From NCBI GenBank assembly GCA_038227995.1, contig JBBRPP010000016.1, forward strand, positions 38,066 through 102,065: a stretch of 64,000 bases of DNA. The letters are read 5' to 3'. Shown piece after piece: positions 57,102 to 64,000 of the stretch. The DNA comes from WLMZ01 sp038227995. GTDB lineage: Bacteria; Actinomycetota; Acidimicrobiia; Acidimicrobiales; Ilumatobacteraceae. Positions within the stretch are counted from its first letter, which is position 1; each line of letters starts with the position of its first letter. The notes beneath the pieces were generated by a model, which was not told the origin of the DNA, searched no databases, and worked only from the letters and a program-made list of their open reading frames with translations. Both the position numbers and the translations under genes were made by a program.

Positions 57102-58238
57102 TCAGCCGGCAAGCGGTCGACGTGAGACAACGGCGATGTAGTCCCGCGGATCCGGCGTGAGGTAGCGGGTCCCCGGCTTCTTCATTCCGTCGAGAAGCTT
57201 GACGCCGGTGATCTGTCCGTTCGCGTCGTGGTGAAACGTGTTGAAGCTCACCCATGCGTGGTTGATGTCGAGTTCCATCGCTCTGATCGCGCCAGCGTGT
57301 TGGAGGAGGGCGGCCAGCGTCTTGGCCGACAGGCCATCCGACGCGACGTAGATGATTCGTCCCTTCGCGTCGATACCGATCCCAGAGCGCCACACGTCGG
57401 GCACGTTGCCGACTGTCTTGCCCCAACGGTTGGCGGTGTTGTCGTCGACGCCCTTGACCACCTGGCCGCCGTCGACGATGAGATCCAGGTTCTGGCGCAC
57501 GGCGACAGCGTTGTCGGACGCACCGACGTCGCGGCCCCATTGACCGATCTTCATCGATCCGTCGGCGAGAACGACCAGCGTCGCGGCTCCCGGACGAATT
57601 GATCCCAGTACACGACCCCCGACGGCGAAGCCGCCGCGACAGTCGATCATCTTGAATCCGGAGTTGAATGCTGCGACAACGGCTGCCGATTCGGCCGCGG
57701 TGAGTCGGTCGCCTCCAGGCCACGGCCCATTGCCCGGGTCTTGCGTGCCGGGCACGAGCCGAAACCGAATCTTGGACTGATCGATCCTGACCACTGCGGC
57801 CCGCAGAGTTGTGTGAACGGCGTCGGCTTGAACAGAGGCAACCTGCATCGCCGGCGACCCACCGATCGTTTGGCCCAGCGTCTGCCACACGCCGTCGCTG
57901 GGCATCACGTTCGTCTGGTCGACGGCCCCCGCTCCGGGCGCGGCCGAGAACGTTGTCGTTGCGATCGAATCGATGGCTGTCGCGGATGACTGCGTCGACG
58001 TCAGGCCTGTCGTCGCGACACCAGCCAATGCCGTCGGTGTCATCGCGCTGATGCTGACCGAAGCCGAGGGGACGTTGCCGAAGTGATGTCCGTCGAACCA
58101 ATTCGTCGATCGCCACATCACGCTGTGAGCATCCGAGACGGTCAGTGCTTGCGCGTACGACAGTCCGGCACAGATCAGCGCGGGAGAACAGAGCACCCCA
58201 AACCAGCGGAGAACGAGCCGCGGCAGAGGCAGCCTCAC
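57102..58238 (-). CDS. DUF2233 / phosphodiester glycosidase-family exported protein
   Basis: The 378-residue protein has an N-terminal membrane helix or signal (about 8-28). A Ser/Thr/Ala-rich spacer (about 60-110) follows, then a NAGPA-type DUF2233 domain: VVAAFNSGFKM, GAATLVVLADGSMKIGQWG, VRQNLDLIVDGG, MELDINHAWVSFN. Related enzymes remove the covering GlcNAc from phosphodiesters, and a role at cell-surface phosphodiesters is inferred. Its paralogue lies on the other strand beyond the WhiB gene, and the domains are very similar. The start is GTG 58238. Confidence 0.8.
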   Translation of the reverse strand: MRLPLPRLVLRWFGVLCSPALICAGLSYAQALTVSDAHSVMWRSTNWFDGHHFGNVPSASVSISAMTPTALAGVATTGLTSTQSSATAIDSIATTTFSAAPGAGAVDQTNVMPSDGVWQTLGQTIGGSPAMQVASVQADAVHTTLRAAVVRIDQSKIRFRLVPGTQDPGNGPWPGGDRLTAAESAAVVAAFNSGFKMIDCRGGFAVGGRVLGSIRPGAATLVVLADGSMKIGQWGRDVGASDNAVAVRQNLDLIVDGGQVVKGVDDNTANRWGKTVGNVPDVWRSGIGIDAKGRIIYVASDGLSAKTLAALLQHAGAIRAMELDINHAWVSFNTFHHDANGQITGVKLLDGMKKPGTRYLTPDPRDYIAVVSRRPLAG

Positions 58239-58298
58239 GGGCGCACACCAGTCCGCGCCGCGACGCGGTTGAGGATGATCACGCGAACGGAACGCGCT

Positions 58299-58556
58299 TC
58301 ACGCGGCCGCTCGCCGGATCGTGAGCCGTTGCCGCGAGCTGGTGCCACCCCAGACACCGACCTCAGACCGCTCCAGAGCGGCGTCGAGGCATTCTGTGTT
58401 CACGACGCACCGTTCACAGACTGCCTTCAGCTCGGTCAGCGACTGGCCGGTCACCGGAAACCACGACATCCCCGGGAACTCCTTGCACAAGGCGTCGCGA
58501 TGCCACTCGGGGCGAGTCCAGCTCGGAAGGTCATCCTGGATGCGTGGTCGACTCAC
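58299..58556 (-). CDS. WhiB-family (Wbl) transcriptional regulator
   Basis: The 85-residue protein has the four cluster cysteines: Cys in DALCKEF, CxxC in AVCERCVV, and Cys in NTECLDAAL, with the GVWGGTS turn and a basic tail (RQRLTIRRAA). Wbl proteins bind 4Fe-4S and sigma factor. GTG 58556 was chosen; TTG 58604 would add 16 residues. It lies between the two DUF2233 paralogues and is transcribed from the region that carries two direct-repeat boxes. Confidence 0.9.
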   Translation of the reverse strand: MSRPRIQDDLPSWTRPEWHRDALCKEFPGMSWFPVTGQSLTELKAVCERCVVNTECLDAALERSEVGVWGGTSSRQRLTIRRAAA

Positions 58557-58618
58557 GCGGGCGACGGTAGCTGTGAAGGGCCCGCCGTTTCCGTGCAACA
58601 CCAACGGACTGACCCACG

Positions 58619-58636
58619 ATTTACCGACTGTTGACC
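58619..58636. promoter_or_regulatory. 11-bp-period direct repeat (OmpR-family / PHO-box-like)
   Basis: ATTTACC-GACT-GTTGACC. The surrounding 21 bases (58618-58638) match 62051-62071 at 19 positions. It lies between whiB and the second DUF2233 gene. Confidence 0.55.
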
Positions 58637-58700
58637 CGGCGATACGGAATCGGGTTCACCGTCGTATCCGAGGGCGATCGGCGCGCCCCCGACGGATGAT

Positions 58701-58718
58701 TGTTACCGACCGTTTACT
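58701..58718. promoter_or_regulatory. 11-bp-period direct repeat (OmpR-family / PHO-box-like)
   Basis: TGTTACC-GACC-GTTTACT, in the same intergenic region 82 nt from the first box. It is about 80 nt upstream of the DUF2233 start. Confidence 0.5.
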
Positions 58719-58798
58719 GCAACCCGAGCGTGCGCCAATGTTGGTCTCTTACCGTTGACATCGTGCATGTGATCGCCCGCCACGAGCCGCTCGACCAG

Positions 58799-59959
58799 AT
58801 GGACACAGAGGCGAGAACGCACCCGACCCGCCCCGGTCTGGCGCGGCTCGCGATCCGTTGGTTCGCAATGCTCTGTCTGCCCGCGATCCTTGCTGCAAGT
58901 TGCTCGTACCTCGTCGCGCTGCGGGGCGGCGGAAATACGAGCATGGTCGAGAGGTCTGTCGAGTGGCTCCGCGGGCACCACTACGGCGATGCGGTGTCAC
59001 GGATCGAGAACATCTACTACTCCCACAACCAACCTTCGTCCGGCGGGACGCTCGCAGGTGGTGTCCCGGCGGCGGCGTCGAACGGGACAGCGGTGACCCG
59101 TCCGGAATCAACGCCCGCAGTTGCGGACGGCATCCCGCCGCTCGCGACACAACCGCTGCCGAACGAAGGTGTGTGGCAACCGCTCGGCGACTCCGTACAG
59201 GGAGCCACCGCGATGCAGGTCGCGTACCTGCGACCGGACGACATCCACGGCAGCGTCCTCGCCGCAGTCGTGCGCATCGACCAGAACCGCGCCGCGTTCC
59301 AGATCGTTCCCGGCAGCGACGAACCTGGGCACGGACCGTGGACCGGCGGCAGCTCGGTGCCGGCAGCGGACATGACGAACCTCATCGCCGCGTTCAACTC
59401 CGGCTTTCGAATCGGCGACGCCCGGGGTGGTTTCATGAAGGCCGGCAAGACCGTCGGCACCCTGCGCGACGGTGGCGCGTCGCTGGTGCTGTCGGCCGAC
59501 GGCCATCTCGGCATCGGTGCTTGGGGCGGTGATGTGACCCCGGCCGACCATCCACTCGTCGTGCGACAGAACCTCGACCTCATCGTCGACGGCTCACAAC
59601 CCGTGCCCGGGCTCGACGACAACACCGCGAACCGATGGGGCCACACCGTCGGCAACAAGCTGTACGTGTGGCGATCAGGCATCGGCATCGACAGCGCCGG
59701 ACGCATCCTCTACGTCGCTTCGGCCGGACTCAGCGTTCAGTCGCTCGCCGCGCTGCTGCAACACGCAGGTGCCGTCCGAGGGATGGAGCTCGACATCAAC
59801 CACGCATGGGTCAGCTTCAACACCTTTCATCACGACGTGACCGGCGCGGCCCAGGGCACGAAGCTGTTGAACGGCATGTCGAAGTCGTCGTCTCGCTACC
59901 TGACACCCGACACGCGCGATTTCGTCGCCGTCATCTCGCGCCAACCCGTGTCGGCATGA
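58799..59959 (+). CDS. DUF2233 / phosphodiester glycosidase-family exported protein
   Basis: The 386-residue paralogue of the gene at 57102-58238 has the same layout: basic N-terminus, membrane helix (about 20-40), spacer (about 75-120), then the NAGPA domain with LIAAFNSGFRIG, GGASLVLSADGHLGIG, VRQNLDLIVDGS and GMELDINHAWVSFNTFHHD. Conserved Asp, Asn and His residues are intact in both. ATG 58799 was chosen; GTG 58763 is in frame and could serve a leaderless transcript. Its stop overlaps the next small gene (ATGA). Confidence 0.8.
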   Translation: MDTEARTHPTRPGLARLAIRWFAMLCLPAILAASCSYLVALRGGGNTSMVERSVEWLRGHHYGDAVSRIENIYYSHNQPSSGGTLAGGVPAAASNGTAVTRPESTPAVADGIPPLATQPLPNEGVWQPLGDSVQGATAMQVAYLRPDDIHGSVLAAVVRIDQNRAAFQIVPGSDEPGHGPWTGGSSVPAADMTNLIAAFNSGFRIGDARGGFMKAGKTVGTLRDGGASLVLSADGHLGIGAWGGDVTPADHPLVVRQNLDLIVDGSQPVPGLDDNTANRWGHTVGNKLYVWRSGIGIDSAGRILYVASAGLSVQSLAALLQHAGAVRGMELDINHAWVSFNTFHHDVTGAAQGTKLLNGMSKSSSRYLTPDTRDFVAVISRQPVSA

Positions 59960-60174
59960 AACGGGTCGGGCCCGTGCTCGAGGCACTCGTGGCCGCGCTC
60001 GGCATCACCGCGATCCTCGGTATGGGCGGCAGCTGGATCCTGATCGGTGCACTCGTCGTCGCAGCCATCTCGATCGCCTTGCTTCGGAATCGTCGAACCA
60101 CACCGCACGAACCTTCGACATTCGAGTCACATCTCAGCGCGAACGCCGGCGATCGTCATCGATCAGATTCCTGA
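59956..60174 (+). CDS. Small membrane protein (72 residues)
   Basis: ATG 59956 overlaps the DUF2233 stop by 4 nt, so it is translationally coupled. MKRVGPVLEALVAALGITAI begins a segment of about 37 hydrophobic residues (5-42), which may be two short helices. A polar tail with ERFESHLS-like content ends RHRSDS. It abuts the convergent ABC permease gene without a gap. No family is recognised; coupling suggests it helps the DUF2233 protein. Confidence 0.6.
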   Translation: MKRVGPVLEALVAALGITAILGMGGSWILIGALVVAAISIALLRNRRTTPHEPSTFESHLSANAGDRHRSDS

Positions 60175-61020
60175 TCAAGCGTCTCTTCGGCGCAGCAGGA
60201 CTGCCGCCGCCAACAGCGACGCGACGGCGTAGGCGCAGAACACGATGAAGCCACGCCACGGCGACAGTGATGTGTTGTCGGAGCTGACCGACATCAACGC
60301 CTGTCCGGCATTGCTCGGCAGCCACTTGTTGATCCTGTCGCCCCACGTCTGCGGCAGCGCGCTGGCAATCACCGGGAGCACGAGAATGACACCGACGAAC
60401 ACGCCGATCCCGCCGGCGACGTTCCGCACGATCGCACCGATGCCCATTGCGAGCACGGCCACAACCGTCAGGTAGAGACCGACACCGATGACGATGCGGG
60501 GCACGTTGGGCGTCGACCACGTCGTCGCGATGTGACGCGTCGCCAACAGGTGCTCGCTCGCAAAGAACGTCACGACTGCGGCCGGCACCATCGTGACCAA
60601 CGTCAGACTTGCCAGCACACCGACCTTGGCCCACAGCACGGGGAGACGTCGAGGAACGGCGGCAAACGTCGCCCGGATCATGCCGGCCGAGTATTCACCC
60701 GCTGTCAACAGGACAGCCAGCACGCCAACCGCCAACTGCGCCAGGTTGAAGCCCGACAGCGGATCACCGAGCGGATCGAAGTGAAGCTTTTCGCGCGGCC
60801 GCATGTTGGGCCAGTCGTTGGCCGTCGACCACGCGATCGCGATTCCGATCCCGGGGACGGACGCGATCGCAAGCGCCATCGTCAGCCATGACGACCGGAG
60901 CGTTCGCAACTTGAGCCACTCCGACCGGATCACCCGTCTGCCGGTGACCTCGATGTCCGCCTTGTCGGCTTCGCTGAGCGACGGCACCGTTGGTCGTGGA
61001 GCTTCATCGAGCACGGTCAC
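60175..61020 (-). CDS. ABC-2 type transporter permease
   Basis: The 281-residue protein has a soluble N-terminus ending RVIRSEWLKLRTLRSSWLTM, then six hydrophobic segments: the first near 45-67, the others near 98-120, 138-160, 180-205, 212-230 and 258-276. A LTAGEYSAGMIRATFAAVPRR loop follows the second segment; it is typical of actinobacterial ABC-2 exporters. GTG 61020 overlaps the ATPase stop (GTGA). The exported compound is unknown. Confidence 0.85.
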   Translation of the reverse strand: MTVLDEAPRPTVPSLSEADKADIEVTGRRVIRSEWLKLRTLRSSWLTMALAIASVPGIGIAIAWSTANDWPNMRPREKLHFDPLGDPLSGFNLAQLAVGVLAVLLTAGEYSAGMIRATFAAVPRRLPVLWAKVGVLASLTLVTMVPAAVVTFFASEHLLATRHIATTWSTPNVPRIVIGVGLYLTVVAVLAMGIGAIVRNVAGGIGVFVGVILVLPVIASALPQTWGDRINKWLPSNAGQALMSVSSDNTSLSPWRGFIVFCAYAVASLLAAAVLLRRRDA

Positions 61021-61934
61021 GCCGTCACCACCTCGGTGGGTCGGTACTCGACAGAATCGCGGGTGAGCGTCATGAACGCGTCCTCGAGCGATGCCTGGTG
61101 CGGCACGAGTTCGTGGAGCCGGATGCCGTTCGCTGCCGCAACGTCACCGATCTCGTCGCTGGTCAATCCGATCACTTCGAGTCGACCCGGTGACACGGCC
61201 GTGACGTGAACCGAAGGCCCGACGAGCAATTCGCGAAGGCGCTCGCCGTCGGGAGTCCTCACATGGACGAGATCGGTCGACGCTTGCGCGATGAAGTCCG
61301 CGACCGTCACATCCGCGATCAGCCGGCCTCTGCCGATGACGAGGAGATGATCTGCCGTCAGTGCCATCTCCGACATGAGATGTGACGAGACCAGAACGGT
61401 GCGGCCCTGGGCCGCGAGATCACGGAGCAGATGACGAATCCACAAGATGCCATCCGGATCGAGGCCATTGACCGGCTCGTCGAGGATGAGCGTCGCGGGA
61501 TCACCCAACAATGCGGCTGCGATGCCGAGACGCTGTCCCATGCCCAACGAAAATCCGCCAACGCGTTTCGACCCGACCTCGCTCAAACCCACCAAGCCCA
61601 GCAATTCGTCAACGCGGCGCGCCGATACCCCGCATGTGGCCGCGAGCACCAGCAGATGGTTGCGCGCCGATCGACCATTGTGGACGGCCTTCGCTTCGAG
61701 GAGCGCCCCAACCTCGTGCAACGGCGCACGATGGTCCACGTATCGCCGGCCGTTCACCGTCACGACCCCTTCGGTCGGCGCATCCAATCCGATGATCATC
61801 CGCATCGTCGTCGACTTCCCTGCACCGTTCGGCCCCAGGAAACCCGTCACGAGTCCGGGACGTACCGAGAACGAGAGATCCTCAACGGCGACCTTGTCGC
61901 CGTAGCACTTCACCAAACCGGTGGCCTCGATCAC
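61017..61934 (-). CDS. ABC transporter ATP-binding protein
   Basis: The 305-residue ATPase has Walker A GPNGAGKSTT (34-43), signature GFSLGMGQRLGIAAALL, Walker B ATLILDEPVNGLDPDG and the SSHLMSEM H-loop, followed by a DUF4162-like C-terminal domain. GGGAG lies 7 nt upstream of GTG 61934. With the overlapping permease it forms an ABC-2 exporter. A resistance or lipid-export role is possible but unproven. Confidence 0.9.
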   Translation of the reverse strand: MIEATGLVKCYGDKVAVEDLSFSVRPGLVTGFLGPNGAGKSTTMRMIIGLDAPTEGVVTVNGRRYVDHRAPLHEVGALLEAKAVHNGRSARNHLLVLAATCGVSARRVDELLGLVGLSEVGSKRVGGFSLGMGQRLGIAAALLGDPATLILDEPVNGLDPDGILWIRHLLRDLAAQGRTVLVSSHLMSEMALTADHLLVIGRGRLIADVTVADFIAQASTDLVHVRTPDGERLRELLVGPSVHVTAVSPGRLEVIGLTSDEIGDVAAANGIRLHELVPHQASLEDAFMTLTRDSVEYRPTEVVTA

Positions 61935-62002
61935 GACACATCTCCCTCGTCGAGCCGCAACATAAACCCGTTTGGTTGCCCGCCGAGTTCGGCACGGCAG
62001 CG

Positions 62003-62020
62003 ATTTACCTGCCCTTTACC
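62003..62020. promoter_or_regulatory. 11-bp-period direct repeat (OmpR-family / PHO-box-like)
   Basis: ATTTACC-TGCC-CTTTACC lies in the 156-nt divergent region between the ABC exporter and the COG4705 gene. It is the most regular copy of the five boxes. Confidence 0.55.
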
Positions 62021-62051
62021 CGTCGAGATTCCGTCTCGTTGTGATCGGACG

Positions 62052-62069
62052 ATTTACGGACAGTTGACC
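62052..62069. promoter_or_regulatory. 11-bp-period direct repeat (OmpR-family / PHO-box-like)
   Basis: ATTTACG-GACA-GTTGACC, 49 nt from the previous box and 22 nt before the COG4705 start codon. It shares 19 of 21 bases with the box at 58618-58638. Confidence 0.55.
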
Positions 62070-62090
62070 CGAATCGTCCCGGAGGTTTGG

Positions 62091-62987
62091 ATGCCCTCCT
62101 CCATACTCGGTCGGGAACGCCGAACGACAGGAACCACCGTGCCAAAGACGTCCTCATTGCTGCATCCGTCAGCAGACACCCGCGACCTTCTCAGCAAGGT
62201 TCCAGAAGTCACCATCTTCTTCTGGATCATCAAAGTGCTGTGCACCACGGTGGGCGAGACCTTCGCAGACTTCATCAACGGCAAGCTCGGCGACAACCTC
62301 AACACGACGACGGCCGTGATGGGCTCGTTGTTGATCGTTGCTCTGGTGGTTCAGTTCCGCGTGCCGGCCTATGTCCCGGCGGTCTACTGGGTGGCCGTGG
62401 TGTTGCTCAGCGTCGTCGGCACGCTCATCACCGACAACATGGTCGAGCACTTCGGTGTCTCGCTCACCACCAGCACGATCGTGTTCGCGGTGTTGATGTT
62501 GGCCACGTTCGGCATCTGGCAGATCAGCGAGAAGACGTTGTCGATCCACTCGATCCACACCGTCAAGCGTGAAGCGTTCTACTGGACCGCGATTCTGTTC
62601 ACGTTCGCGCTCGGCACCGCTGCAGGCGACTTGATTGCCGAGAAGTACGACCTCGGTTACGGCAAGTCGGTCGCGTTGTTCGCTGGACTGATCGCCCTGA
62701 TCACGATTGCGCACCTCGTGTTCCACCTGAACGCGATCCTCTCCTTCTGGATGGCATACGTGCTCACACGTCCGCTCGGCGCGTCGATCGGCGACCTCAT
62801 GTCTCAGCCGCGACACATCGCGGCAGACGCTGACCCTGGCACCGGCAAGGGCTTCGGGCTGGGAACGACCGGAACCAGCATCATCTTCCTCGTTCTGATC
62901 CTGGCTGTCGTGATCATCATGACCCAGCAACAACGTCGCAAGCCCGTGCTCATCGACGACGCCGAGCCGGCGCAAAGCCCGGCCTAG
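62091..62987 (+). CDS. COG4705 multi-pass membrane protein
   Basis: The 298-residue protein belongs to the COG4705 group: KVPEVTIFFWIIKVLCTTVGETFADF (split by loops), GFGLGTTGTS, and a repeated TTVGET-DFI / GTAAGDLIAEKYDLGYG pattern, with about eight helices. The two halves resemble each other (ETFADFINGKLG and AAGDLIAEKYDLG), suggesting an internal duplication. ATG 62091 has GGAGG 5 nt upstream. The function of this family is not established. Confidence 0.8.
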   Translation: MPSSILGRERRTTGTTVPKTSSLLHPSADTRDLLSKVPEVTIFFWIIKVLCTTVGETFADFINGKLGDNLNTTTAVMGSLLIVALVVQFRVPAYVPAVYWVAVVLLSVVGTLITDNMVEHFGVSLTTSTIVFAVLMLATFGIWQISEKTLSIHSIHTVKREAFYWTAILFTFALGTAAGDLIAEKYDLGYGKSVALFAGLIALITIAHLVFHLNAILSFWMAYVLTRPLGASIGDLMSQPRHIAADADPGTGKGFGLGTTGTSIIFLVLILAVVIIMTQQQRRKPVLIDDAEPAQSPA

Positions 62988-63045
62988 CCCGACCCGCGGC
63001 GCGGCGACGGTCTCGGAGATCAGCAAGGATGACCGTGGAATGGGA

Positions 63046-63069
63046 AGAGCCACTCCGAAGAGTGGCTCT
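63046..63069. terminator. Strong hairpin terminator
   Basis: AGAGCCACTC (63046-63055) and GAGTGGCTCT (63060-63069) form a perfect 10-bp stem with loop CGAA; on the minus strand the loop is TTCG, a very stable tetraloop. It lies 58 nt after the COG4705 stop and also just downstream of the tRNA remnant on the other strand. Confidence 0.75.
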
Positions 63070-63084
63070 GTCTCGACGTTCGAT

Positions 63085-63128
63085 TGGCAGCCCCAACGGG
63101 ATTCGAACCCGTGCGTCCACCTTGAGAG
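63085..63128 (-). tRNA. 3' half of tRNA-Glu(CTC), attR-like remnant
   Basis: On the minus strand the T-arm ACGGG-TTCGAAT-CCCGT is followed by the 3' acceptor strand TGGGGCT, discriminator G and CCA. The loop CTCTCAA just upstream gives anticodon CTC. The matching 5' acceptor AGCCCCA and D-arm are absent upstream, so this is not a complete gene. Such 3' halves are left at one end of elements that integrate into tRNA genes. Confidence 0.6.
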
Positions 63129-63463
63129 GGTCGTGAGGCCAGTACGCACAGTGCTGGTCCGTCCAATCTGCCCAGGTCACGGTGTTGGTTTGTCCATTCG
63201 ATGTTGCTTGATGATGAGCTGTATCGCCAGGTTGGGTGTAAATCGGGTGTAACGGGCGATGTCAAAACCAGGCGGCGGCGACAGGCCGCCGCTCCTCCCG
63301 ACGGCCGATGTTGCAGCGGGCACGAGGCGCACGACGCGGTCAGTAAAACTGCCCGCGAGTGGCCATCAGAACTGCCCACTTTGGCAATCGGCGATCGGCG
63401 TTCGTTGTTCTGCACTCGTGATCGTGCTTGCGTTGGCGCGCCGGAGCGACGCAATCTGGCGCG
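63129..63463. other. Element boundary region without a convincing gene
   Basis: Apart from the GGGTGTAA pair I see no gene here. The open frames present have mixed codon use and no start signals. Confidence 0.5.
63234..63252. repeat. Paired GGGTGTAA direct repeats
   Basis: Two copies of GGGTGTAA (63234-63241 and 63245-63252) at an 11-nt period lie about 105 nt from the tRNA half. The pattern suits integrase arm-type sites near an attachment site. Confidence 0.4.
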
Positions 63464-63610
63464 ATGCGTGGGTGCTTAACAGGTCTGGTTGCAGCTGTGC
63501 TGTGTACAGCGTTGGGCGTCTCCTGCGGATCGTCAGCTCCCCAGACAGCATCGAACGCGGCGTTCTCTGATTCCGGACAAGCTTCTCAACGCGGGCTCTT
63601 TAGCCTCTGA
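63464..63610 (+). CDS. Short lipoprotein-like frame (48 residues), possibly truncated
   Basis: MRGCLTGLVAAVLCTALGVS followed by CGSS is a textbook lipoprotein signal peptide with Cys21 as the lipid anchor. The frame stops after 27 more residues (TGA 63608-63610). A different frame continues with DGSGVVETLRALDMSG and ends AYVKEFEC at 63728. The lipoprotein may therefore have been longer and be broken by a frameshift near 63600. No ribosome-binding site is clear. Confidence 0.4.
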   Translation: MRGCLTGLVAAVLCTALGVSCGSSAPQTASNAAFSDSGQASQRGLFSL

Positions 63611-63765
63611 TGGAAGTGGGGTCGTGGAGACGCTCCGCGCACTCGACATGTCTGGTCTTCCGGGTATCCGTGGCCGGGGCTCGCAAGGCCAGGCAGCCCA
63701 TGCGTACGTGAAAGAATTCGAGTGTTGAGCGACAGCATCGGGGGTCGGGCGGCGATGGTATTGGT

Positions 63766-63915
63766 ATGAACGGGAATCGCGTCGGGGTGCCGCCGATGCT
63801 CAATGCGGATGCAGTTGCCGCGATGGTGCGTGGCGCGGTCCCGGATCTGTATCGATACGCTGATGGCGCTCATCGAAATTCCCCAGGTGTGTTCATCGAA
63901 TTTCCCCACCTGTGA
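63766..63915 (+). pseudogene. 5' fragment of a gene interrupted by an insertion sequence
   Basis: ATG 63766 starts MNGNRVGVPPMLNADAVAAM and continues VRGAVPDLYRYADGA. At about 63866 it runs into repeated insertion-sequence end sequence and stops at 63913-63915. The first 34 residues look like a normal protein start, while the rest is element DNA. Its identity is unknown. Confidence 0.4.
63870..63912. mobile_element. Insertion-sequence end with two related 20-bp repeats
   Basis: TCATCGAAATTCCCCAGGTG (63870-63889) and TCATCGAATTTCCCCACCTG (63893-63912) match at 17 of 20 bases. Multiple repeated terminal sequences of this kind are seen at IS21-family ends, a tentative comparison. The element extends beyond the right edge. 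Confidence 0.5.
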
Positions 63916-63932
63916 GGCGGGTTGAGTGTAGG

Positions 63933-64000
63933 TCAGTCGAGCACGGTTGGGGTGCGGTTGGTGGTGGTCTTGCCGGCGTAGCGTTGCCAGGCGCTGGCGC
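63933..64000 (-). CDS. C-terminal end of a protein encoded by the insertion element (partial)
   Basis: The minus-strand frame enters from the right edge and ends at TGA (63933-63935) with ASAWQRYAGKTTTNRTPTVL and a final Asp, 21 residues in view. It ends 20 nt from the repeated element terminus, the usual place for the last gene of an insertion sequence. A transposase or its partner is likely but cannot be confirmed. Confidence 0.4.
   Translation of the reverse strand, partial: ASAWQRYAGKTTTNRTPTVLD

Noticed and set aside
63085..63175. A complete tRNA gene on the minus strand
   Set aside because: No 5' acceptor strand AGCCCCA or D-arm occurs at the distance needed for a normal or long-variable-arm tRNA.
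63259..63570. Plus-strand open frame of 103 codons
   Set aside because: Its composition is unlike a natural protein and it overlaps the better lipoprotein frame.

Overview
The window is compact, high-G+C DNA from an actinobacterium. Three F420-type luciferase-like oxidoreductases, a WhiB regulator, a DUF222/HNH (13E12-type) endonuclease, a menaquinone gene (menC), frequent GTG starts and many 4-nt GTGA/ATGA overlaps point to Actinomycetota. The lineage looks like Acidimicrobiia (Ilumatobacter-like), which is an inference from gene content only.

Layout. 1-2613: the end of an unknown gene, then a large membrane anti-sigma-like protein and its ECF sigma factor. 2713-4144: a DUF222/HNH nuclease behind a LexA-type operator. 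4331-7398: a btuF-btuC-btuD vitamin B12 importer under a cobalamin riboswitch with a hairpin over the ribosome-binding site. 7458-32409: mostly metabolic and housekeeping genes. These include LLM oxidoreductases, an HrpB helicase, class I fumarase, a TAP-like lipoprotein hydrolase, a crotonase, a LysR regulator with a divergent 43-residue protein, ABC-F, DUF2752, an SGNH lipoprotein, mscL, a molybdopterin oxidoreductase, MFS, amidase, SDR, an alpha/beta hydrolase and a GNAT protein. 32447-33589 is menC.

33652-42908 is a tightly coupled purine operon: purS-L fusion, purQ, purC, class II purE, purF, purD-M fusion, purN. The architecture resembles the vertebrate enzymes GART (D-M-N) and PAICS (C-E), but with separate subunits, and no purK is present. 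43813-50145 has DUF1697 and then KdpE/KdpD without kdpFABC; the sensor is divergent from an APC permease fused to a USP-like and an OB-fold domain.

50183-57015: an anchored secreted protein, a polytopic membrane protein with an apparent N-terminal frameshift, an aldo/keto reductase, a small Fet4-like membrane protein, and an MFS efflux/TetR operon with a palindromic operator. 57102-62987: two paralogous DUF2233 (phosphodiester glycosidase) proteins on either side of a WhiB gene, an ABC-2 exporter and a COG4705 membrane protein. Two intergenic regions here share 11-bp-period direct repeats of the OmpR-family type, and a fifth copy lies between kdpD and the APC permease.

The last kilobase is a mobile-element boundary. 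A strong hairpin terminator is followed by the 3' half of a tRNA-Glu(CTC) gene (attR-like), paired GGGTGTAA repeats, a short lipoprotein reading frame and an insertion-sequence end whose gene runs off the window.
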